From Promethearchaeota archaeon (GTDB lineage Archaea > Asgardarchaeota > Lokiarchaeia > Sigynarchaeales > SOKP01), in contig SDNV01000155.1 in NCBI GenBank assembly GCA_004524515.1, positions 1 through 5,941 on the forward strand: 5,941 nucleotides of DNA, read 5' to 3'. The notes beneath the pieces were generated by a model, which had not been told where the DNA came from, did no database searches, and saw only the letters and a program-made list of their open reading frames with translations. The position numbers and the translations under genes are program-made. Of this stretch, positions 1 through 4,221 are shown piece after piece; positions within the stretch are counted from its first letter, which is position 1, and each line of letters begins with the position of its first letter.

Positions 1-1535
1 TTGATTCTGGAGAAGAGCGCTTAATAGTAAATGTTCTCTTTAAACATATAGAGGGAAATATTGATATTGTTGTTTTTAGAACTACTCCTACTCCTTTTGT
101 TATTGAAAACAATTCAATTACCGATAATGAATATATTAATTGTATTGTTTCTCCGGGTATTTATTATCTCGGCATTAAGGGGGACAATAATGCAACCATA
201 TATAACTTGTGGTGGAACGATGAGGATCCAAATGGACCAACACCTGTATTAGAATATTCTTCACATATTTTAGATGATGATTCTACAGGATTATCTTTTG
301 GGGATGGAGATAATACAGTAGAAGCAGGAGAAATAATTGAATTATCCATTATTCTTGAAAATACGGGAACAGGACCAACTACTGGGGTTAATGCAGTTCT
401 TTCAACATCCGATCCGTTAATAACAATATTAGATAATTCTGCGAATTATCCAGATATAGATGAGCATTTAACAGGTCAATCGGTTGATAATTACAGTTTA
501 TTTATAGATTCAAGCCATAGTTCTGGAAATGTTTTTTTTACATTAGAGATTAATAGTAATGAAGGTTCTTGGGTTGACGATGTTAATATTAATATTAATG
601 CAAGACCAGACCTTATTGATAGAGGAACTGTTTATTCTGAATTTAATCCAACAGTTGTAATGCCCGGAAAAACTACTTTTAATGTTTCTTGCGAAATATC
701 TAATCTTGGAGGGATTGCAAGTGGATCTTTTAATATTTCTTATTATGTGTCGCTCGATTATCTAATAACAAAAGATGATCACTTTTTAGGAAATAAAACA
801 ATTTCTTCCGTTGACGCTCATGCCTTTGTCGAAGCAAGTTGGTCGGGAATATTTCCAGATTTGATTGAAGGTATTTATAATATTGGTTGGATAATCGATA
901 GTGGTGATGAAATTGAGGAAGCAAATGAAAGTAATAATATTGGAGTAAAAATTGATTCTCAATTAAATGTTGTTAAAAAACCAGAACTATTAGATGGTGG
1001 TGATAATTATTCAGATTTTAATAATACAGCTATTATACCTGAATTTGAATATCTTAAAATATGGTGTTTTATTAATAATACGGGGATTTTATCAAGTGGA
1101 CCTTTTAATATTTCGTTTTATCTTTCAATAGACACTACATTTTCTATTTCTGATTATTTTTTAGGAAAAATTACCATTTTAAATATAGATGTCAAAGATT
1201 ACATAAATTGTACATGGATTGGAAATATTTCAAGTGAAATACCGAAAGGTTATTACTATATTATTTGGATTATAGATTGTGATGGAGATGTGGATGAACA
1301 CTTGGAAAACAACAATTTTGGTATAAAAATATCTAAGCAATTATTTGTTTTAAATAGCGTCATACCTCCAGCGGAAGAGGATGATGATAGTGACGATAAT
1401 AAAGATAATGAGAAATCAACAATTACAGGATATGACTTCTATTTTTTTAGTTTAGCGATTTTCGGGACGATTTTTATTAATGTAATGTTGTTTATAAAAA
1501 AAAGAAGAAGAACCCGCACGATATTACGTATTTAA
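1..1535 (+). CDS. C-terminal part of a membrane-anchored surface protein with PPC-like and CARDB-like domains (5' truncated)
   Basis: The frame is open from the window edge (first whole codon at 3) to TAA at 1533-1535, giving 510 residues. An in-frame TTG at 207 is internal, because the domain before it is continuous with what follows. Residues 1-71 resemble the end of a bacterial pre-peptidase C-terminal (PPC) beta-sandwich: a DNEYI stretch, then PGIYYLGIKGDN, then YNLWW. Residues about 83-200 form another beta-rich module (DGDNTVEAGE near 101-110, then ENTGTG) like Ig-type domains of secreted proteins. Residues 202-326 and 327-451 are two CARDB-like repeats, each with SG.FNIS, a Trp-rich strand and a final E..NNN.G.KI. 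An Asp/Glu linker (457-473), one membrane helix (about 479-498) and a Lys/Arg tail (499-510) follow. This predicts an external protein anchored at its C-terminus. PPC domains often follow secreted peptidases, so a protease domain upstream is possible but unseen. Function is otherwise unknown. Confidence 0.85.
   Translation, partial: DSGEERLIVNVLFKHIEGNIDIVVFRTTPTPFVIENNSITDNEYINCIVSPGIYYLGIKGDNNATIYNLWWNDEDPNGPTPVLEYSSHILDDDSTGLSFGDGDNTVEAGEIIELSIILENTGTGPTTGVNAVLSTSDPLITILDNSANYPDIDEHLTGQSVDNYSLFIDSSHSSGNVFFTLEINSNEGSWVDDVNININARPDLIDRGTVYSEFNPTVVMPGKTTFNVSCEISNLGGIASGSFNISYYVSLDYLITKDDHFLGNKTISSVDAHAFVEASWSGIFPDLIEGIYNIGWIIDSGDEIEEANESNNIGVKIDSQLNVVKKPELLDGGDNYSDFNNTAIIPEFEYLKIWCFINNTGILSSGPFNISFYLSIDTTFSISDYFLGKITILNIDVKDYINCTWIGNISSEIPKGYYYIIWIIDCDGDVDEHLENNNFGIKISKQLFVLNSVIPPAEEDDDSDDNKDNEKSTITGYDFYFFSLAIFGTIFINVMLFIKKRRRTRTILRI
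606..1355 (+). repeat. Tandem duplication encoding two CARDB-like domains (125-codon period)
   Basis: Residues 202-326 (606-980) and 327-451 (981-1355) of the surface protein align with a single one-residue gap. Shared landmarks are P[DE]L.D.G at the start, SG.FNIS, S.D followed by FLG, a .W.G strand, WIID, and a final E.NN..G.KI. The duplication is still visible in the DNA: 720-739 and 1095-1114 differ at one base in 20 and lie exactly 375 bp (125 codons) apart. CARDB domains are small beta-sandwich adhesion modules common in archaeal and bacterial surface proteins. The assignment rests on pattern, not on a profile search. Confidence 0.75.
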
Positions 1536-1557
1536 TCTTTAGGAGAATAGATTAAAT
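1530..1557 (+). terminator. Stem-loop across the stop codon, possible 3' end
   Basis: ATTTAATCT (1530-1538) is perfectly complementary to AGATTAAAT (1549-1557) around a 10-nt loop, and the arm contains the TAA stop of the surface-protein gene. A T-rich stretch (gtcttttta, about 1562-1570) follows. Archaeal termination relies mainly on T-runs, so the T-rich tail may matter more than the weak A/T stem. This could be chance in such AT-rich DNA. Confidence 0.35.
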
Positions 1558-1775
1558 CCCTGTCTTTTTATCTCAACCTTTCCAGGGGCATGTAGCATTT
1601 CGTAGAAGTGAAAAAGATTTTCCTAATATCCCTTGTACCATATAACATCATGTATTAATCATCGATGATAAAACCAAACAATAAATTAAATTTTGGATTA
1701 GATCAAATATAAAAAATTTATCCTGACATCAATTTATAACTCCTATTTTTATTAAGACTACTTAGAATTCAAAAT
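1536..1775. other. Gene-free gap between convergent genes
   Basis: This gap separates the ends of the plus-strand surface-protein gene and the minus-strand cupin gene, and I find no convincing coding frame in it. It contains a 12-bp perfect palindrome ATCATCGATGAT (1658-1669), just after a small dyad ACAT-C-ATGT (1645-1653). An A-rich run at about 1710-1716 reads as a T-run on the minus strand and could help end the cupin transcript. No RNA gene was recognised. Confidence 0.5.
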
Positions 1776-2120
1776 TTAAAGCATTTTAGTTTCAGTTGTA
1801 GGAGTTGGTGTTTTTATTACAAGAAATCTAAAATTTCCATTTGAATTATTCTTTAGTCGGTGAGGAATTTTAGCAGGACTGAATATTAACTGATCCTTTT
1901 TTACATTCTCCGCTTCATTTCCTATTTCTACAATTCCTTTTCCCTCTAATATATAAAAACAAACATCCACAGGTGTCTTATGAAGTTTTAAACCTTCTCC
2001 TTTTTTTAAAGTAATGCATACGACTGTAGCATGCTCATAGGAGATTAGTTTTCTCACATCTACTTTATGGGGTGTATATGCTATTGGAATATTTTTTACT
2101 TCAATAATTTTCAAATACAT
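1776..2120 (-). CDS. Small single-domain cupin protein
   Basis: A 114-residue protein spanning one cupin beta-barrel. Motif 1 lies at G41-G60 (LHKTPVDVCFYILEG). The first His (H47) is present, but the second His position is T49 and the Glu position is V53. Motif 2 lies at D76-N91 (SPAKIPHRLKN), with the expected Pro (P86), His (H87) and Asn (N91). The usual 3-His/1-Glu metal site is therefore reduced to two histidines. The HKTPVDV...YILEGKG stretch and the IKTPTP tail resemble a small cupin subfamily I associate with methanogens and related archaea, whose function I do not know. The start is the first ATG after an in-frame stop. GGATGTGA, seven of eight bases matching GGAGGTGA, directly precedes it. 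It is transcribed divergently from the transglutaminase-like gene across a 241-bp region. Metal-dependent enzyme, sugar or small-ligand binder, or sensor are all possible. Confidence 0.85.
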   Translation of the reverse strand: MYLKIIEVKNIPIAYTPHKVDVRKLISYEHATVVCITLKKGEGLKLHKTPVDVCFYILEGKGIVEIGNEAENVKKDQLIFSPAKIPHRLKNNSNGNFRFLVIKTPTPTTETKML

Positions 2121-2130
2121 TCACATCCTA

Positions 2131-2148
2131 ATTTATTATTTAATAAAT
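2131..2148. repeat. Inverted repeat just upstream of the cupin start
   Basis: ATTTATTA (2131-2138) and TAATAAAT (2141-2148) are perfect inverted copies around two bases. They lie 11-28 nt before the cupin ATG, so they could overlap its TATA element or form a weak leader hairpin. The sequence contains only A and T, so chance is a real possibility. Confidence 0.35.
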
Positions 2149-2162
2149 GATTGTAAATGATT
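2144..2162. repeat. Direct repeat with a 10-bp period
   Basis: TAAATGATT occurs at 2144-2152 and again at 2154-2162, separated by one base. The 10-bp spacing puts both copies on the same face of the helix, as expected for two adjacent protein contacts. It overlaps the end of the dyad at 2131-2148 and lies about 12 bp from the palindrome at 2175-2186. Confidence 0.3.
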
Positions 2163-2174
2163 TAATATTTGATC

Positions 2175-2186
2175 TGAACATGTTCA
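2175..2186. promoter_or_regulatory. Palindrome TGAACATGTTCA, candidate operator
   Basis: A perfect 12-bp palindrome containing GC pairs inside an otherwise nearly all-A/T region. It lies 54 bp upstream of the cupin ATG and about 110-120 bp from the candidate plus-strand TATA elements. This is the size and symmetry expected of a site for a dimeric helix-turn-helix regulator. The regulator is not encoded in this window, so the role is inference. Confidence 0.4.
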
Positions 2187-2361
2187 ATTTTAAGTTTAAT
2201 TCGATGAATATTCTAATCCTCTTTAATTTTCTGTTTAAAACCTTTAAAATATAAAAATAATGATTTAAGCATTATAACCTAAATTTTTATAGGGGGATAT
2301 ATATAGATTTTAATATTTTAAAACGCTTAAAATTAAAGAGGATAAGTGATTCGAAATCTTC

Positions 2362-2955
2362 ATGGATTCTTACGATTATTTACCTGATAAAGAGATAAAC
2401 GCTTTAGGAAAAATATCCAAAAAATTTTTAGAGTTAGGGATCACATCATTCAAAGATGCATGCGAATATGTTCATAATCAAGAGTATGGGTATATTACAG
2501 ATTATGATGATGAGATGATTTTCTTCAAAGAAAATAGAGGAACTTGCACAACCAAACATGGCGTAATCGCTGCCCTTGCTGAAGAGCTAAATATCCCACT
2601 CTATAAAAATGTGGGAGTCTATAAATTCACTGAAGAAATTTCCACGGGTGCTAATGAAATTATGATAAAATATAATGTTCCTTATGCACCTATGGTACAT
2701 TGCTTTTTGGTATATGATAAGTACCGCTTTGATCTTACTGAAGGTAATAATAACGGAAAAAAAACATCAATCGAAGAATTCATTCATACTGAAAAAGTAA
2801 TCCCTTTCATTAGCAGGAAAGATGAATATCTGCTGCTTAAAAGAGTATTGAAAGAAAAAATATTACCATCCGAAGAAATGAAAGGAATAGATGAAAGAAC
2901 TCTGTTAAAAGCGAGAGAGGAAAGCATCACCCTTTTAAAAAAAAATATTAAATAA
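2362..2955 (+). CDS. Transglutaminase-like (papain-fold) protein, function unknown
   Basis: A 197-residue protein with the order of catalytic residues seen in the transglutaminase-like/papain-fold superfamily. Cys62 lies in ENRGTCTTKHG at the start of a helix (HGVIAALAEEL), His113 in MVHCFLV, and Asp124 in RFDLTEG. The RGTC..KH signature resembles a small conserved protein group in bacteria and archaea with no assigned role that I know. There is no signal peptide or membrane helix, so it is probably cytoplasmic. The Lys/Glu-rich C-terminus is predicted helical. ATG 2362 is the first start codon after the in-frame TGA at 2347, and the N-terminal helix fits the fold. The nearest SD-like AGAGGA (2337-2342) lies 19 nt away, too far for normal use. 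It is divergent from the cupin and convergent with the DUF296 gene. Protease, amidase, peptide cross-linker or inactive binder remain possible. Confidence 0.75.
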   Translation: MDSYDYLPDKEINALGKISKKFLELGITSFKDACEYVHNQEYGYITDYDDEMIFFKENRGTCTTKHGVIAALAEELNIPLYKNVGVYKFTEEISTGANEIMIKYNVPYAPMVHCFLVYDKYRFDLTEGNNNGKKTSIEEFIHTEKVIPFISRKDEYLLLKRVLKEKILPSEEMKGIDERTLLKAREESITLLKKNIK

Positions 2956-2962
2956 TATTTTT
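2941..2962 (+). terminator. Hairpin plus T-run at the end of the transglutaminase-like gene
   Basis: AAAAATATT (2941-2949) pairs perfectly with AATATTTTT (2954-2962) around a four-base loop, and the descending arm ends in five T. The stop codon TAA (2953-2955) lies across the loop and second arm. The T-run alone would suit archaeal termination. The stem has no G or C and is thermodynamically weak. Confidence 0.45.
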
Positions 2963-3031
2963 GGGACTAATTTCCTTCGCAAGAATTATGAATCATTGAA
3001 TGAAATCGATCAGAGTTCAATTTAGAAGGAA

Positions 3032-3466
3032 TTATATTGAAGTTAATAATCTTATTTTTCGCTTAGAATCCAAATGGCGCTTCATCTGTATAAAATTAGT
3101 CTTTAAAATTGAGATTTCTGCCAGATAAGCAACTTCACTTTCAGGTTCCAAATGTCCTCCATAGACTTCACTATCTTTGCAGGAAACCACAATATGAAGA
3201 TGCGGTTCCTTATTTGCTATAATTCCACTTACACTAAGTAATTCAAGCGGTTTTTCTAAGTGAAAAATGGAATCTGAGGGAGGAAAATCTGTATGGTTAA
3301 TGTAATGCATATTACAAGTTTTTAAAGTTCCAATCCCGGAAACCACAACTCCATTCTCAATCTCACATTTTTCAATAGCTTCAATTATGCTTTCCAATAG
3401 CATCTCTCCTGGTTCGATCCCAAGATTAATAATTTCCATTTCCCCTTTTTCTTTTATAATATTCAT
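3032..3466 (-). CDS. PPC/DUF296-domain protein (PCC family)
   Basis: A 144-residue protein that is almost entirely one PPC (plants and prokaryotes conserved, DUF296) domain. VVVSGIGTL (40-48) is the typical early strand-turn. PHLHIVVSCKD (88-98) and YGGHLEPESEVAYLAEISI (102-120) form the most conserved part, with His89, His91 and His105 placed to form a cluster. From memory, some prokaryotic members bind a metal at such histidines and assemble as trimers. Their reaction is unknown, and plant relatives are DNA-binding AHL proteins. There is no AT-hook here, so DNA binding is unlikely. The ATG at 3466 is supported by GGGGGTGA four bases upstream. It is the last gene of the operon, 22 nt after the RraA-like gene, so it probably acts in the same pathway as accessory enzyme, ligand sensor or metal protein. 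Confidence 0.85.
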   Translation of the reverse strand: MNIIKEKGEMEIINLGIEPGEMLLESIIEAIEKCEIENGVVVSGIGTLKTCNMHYINHTDFPPSDSIFHLEKPLELLSVSGIIANKEPHLHIVVSCKDSEVYGGHLEPESEVAYLAEISILKTNFIQMKRHLDSKRKIRLLTSI

Positions 3467-3470
3467 AATT

Positions 3471-3478
3471 TCACCCCC
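3471..3478 (-). promoter_or_regulatory. Strong Shine-Dalgarno for the DUF296 gene
   Basis: On the minus strand GGGGGTGA precedes the ATG by four bases and matches seven of the eight bases of GGAGGTGA, which pairs with the archaeal 16S 3' end. It lies in the 22-nt gap after the RraA-like stop codon, supporting re-initiation on a shared transcript and fixing the start at 3466. Confidence 0.75.
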
Positions 3479-3488
3479 TTAATCTAAT

Positions 3489-4184
3489 TTAGACCGTATC
3501 ATCGGGTTCCATACCCAAACCTTTATAAATTGATCTTCTGCTCTTTTTATCACGCTCATGTTCTTCATTTGCATAATAAGCTACCTTAAGAGCTATTTTT
3601 TGGGGTACCACAATGACACCATCGTTGTCAGCAACAACAATATCACCCGGATTTACAGTAACTCCTCCGACAGATACAGGTATATCGCAAGTATCATATT
3701 GTAGGCGCCCTTGAACCATCGATTGACTAATTATTGCAGACCAAAAAGGAACCTTTTGAATAATAATTTCATCAGTATCACGAACACCACCATTTGATAC
3801 ATAACCATGTGCTCCTAACCGAATACCTATTAAAGAATTTTCAGAACCCATTAGACCAGAATCTACACCACTCGCATCAATTACAATAAAATCACCTTCT
3901 TGAATATCTCCCATCCATTTATATGAACAAACTCTTCGATAATATTTATTTGCCCATCTCATATATTTATCAGGTTCAATGTATGGTATTTCTCCCTCGA
4001 ATGGTAAGTAGCGAACGGTTTTGGCAATACCAAAGGCTCTGATGGGCGGGGGATTTACAGGGCGTATATTGGGTGTCATAGAACCAAAACTGTGTAACAT
4101 TAAAGTGTCCATCCCATCCCGTACATCTGTAACTCTTAAATCTTCATATGCTTCTAATAATTCTTTTCTTTTTTTATTTTCCAT
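3489..4184 (-). CDS. RraA / HMG-aldolase superfamily protein (putative class II pyruvate-type lyase)
   Basis: A 231-residue protein in the RraA/4-hydroxy-4-methyl-2-oxoglutarate aldolase superfamily. The N-terminal LRVTDVRDGMD (16-26) is the usual first-helix motif. The core GIRLGAHGYVSNGGVRD (120-136) ends in the Arg135-Asp136 pair, which in characterised aldolases binds the pyruvyl group and the divalent metal. E115 in GSEN precedes it. IPVSVGGVTVNPGDIVVADNDGVIVVP (168-194) is the signature C-terminal strand region. At 231 residues it is near HMG-aldolase size, not the roughly 160 of E. coli RraA. The extra length includes an aromatic, charged insert at about 63-92. N131 replaces the Asp usual in the VxDGxxRD motif. 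A retro-aldol or oxo-acid decarboxylase role is likelier than RNase E inhibition, since archaea lack the enterobacterial RNase E degradosome. It is the middle gene of the operon, 37 nt after the transporter. The ATG has no clear SD. Confidence 0.85.
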   Translation of the reverse strand: MENKKRKELLEAYEDLRVTDVRDGMDTLMLHSFGSMTPNIRPVNPPPIRAFGIAKTVRYLPFEGEIPYIEPDKYMRWANKYYRRVCSYKWMGDIQEGDFIVIDASGVDSGLMGSENSLIGIRLGAHGYVSNGGVRDTDEIIIQKVPFWSAIISQSMVQGRLQYDTCDIPVSVGGVTVNPGDIVVADNDGVIVVPQKIALKVAYYANEEHERDKKSRRSIYKGLGMEPDDTV

Positions 4185-4202
4185 TATTATTTAACCATTT
4201 TT

Positions 4203-4210
4203 TTATATAA
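4203..4210 (-). promoter_or_regulatory. Weak internal TATA-like element before the RraA-like gene
   Basis: TTATATAA sits in the 37-nt gap between transporter and RraA-like gene, 18 nt before the RraA-like ATG. With normal archaeal spacing the transcript would begin at or just inside the start codon, so it is slightly too close even for a leaderless message. The missing SD makes a leaderless internal promoter worth considering, but chance is likely in this A/T context. Confidence 0.2.
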
Positions 4211-4221
4211 TTTCGAATATT

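Larger units (their letters stand above)
2121..2361. promoter_or_regulatory. Divergent promoter region between the cupin and transglutaminase-like genes
   Basis: A 241-bp non-coding stretch that must carry promoters for both divergent genes. Toward the plus-strand gene, TTTTTATA (2284-2291) and GATATATATAG (2296-2306) are candidate TATA elements. The second would place a start near 2325-2330. Toward the cupin, the A/T-only stretch at about 2131-2148 lies where a TATA element for a short-leader transcript would sit. Listed separately are a dyad, a direct repeat and a palindrome on the cupin side. No riboswitch or coding sequence was recognised. Confidence 0.55.

Noticed and set aside
207..209. 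TTG as the start of the surface-protein gene
   Set aside because: The frame is open to the window edge and residues 1-68 before it form a recognisable PPC-like domain continuing into the following Trp-Trp motif.
61..252. 63-residue plus-strand frame inside the surface-protein gene
   Set aside because: Leucine-rich out-of-frame reading of the PPC-like coding region, without its own signals.
730..924. Minus-strand frame opposite the surface-protein gene
   Set aside because: Shadow of the CARDB coding sequence; no domain or initiation signal.
2121..2361. Possible mobile-element terminal repeat or CRISPR-like repeat
   Set aside because: Repeats are short (9-12 bp), occur once or twice, and there is no transposase, integrase or cas gene in the window.
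2972..3031. Inverted repeat TTCCTTC/GAAGGAA between the convergent genes
   Set aside because: Arms are 46 nt apart and only 7 bp long; a meaningful structure is unlikely.
3489..4184. Annotation as an RNase E inhibitor or as a menaquinone methyltransferase
   Set aside because: Both names spread through databases from the RraA/MenG history. Archaea lack the enterobacterial RNase E degradosome, and there is no SAM-binding motif; the Arg-Asp motif and length fit aldolase-type members better.
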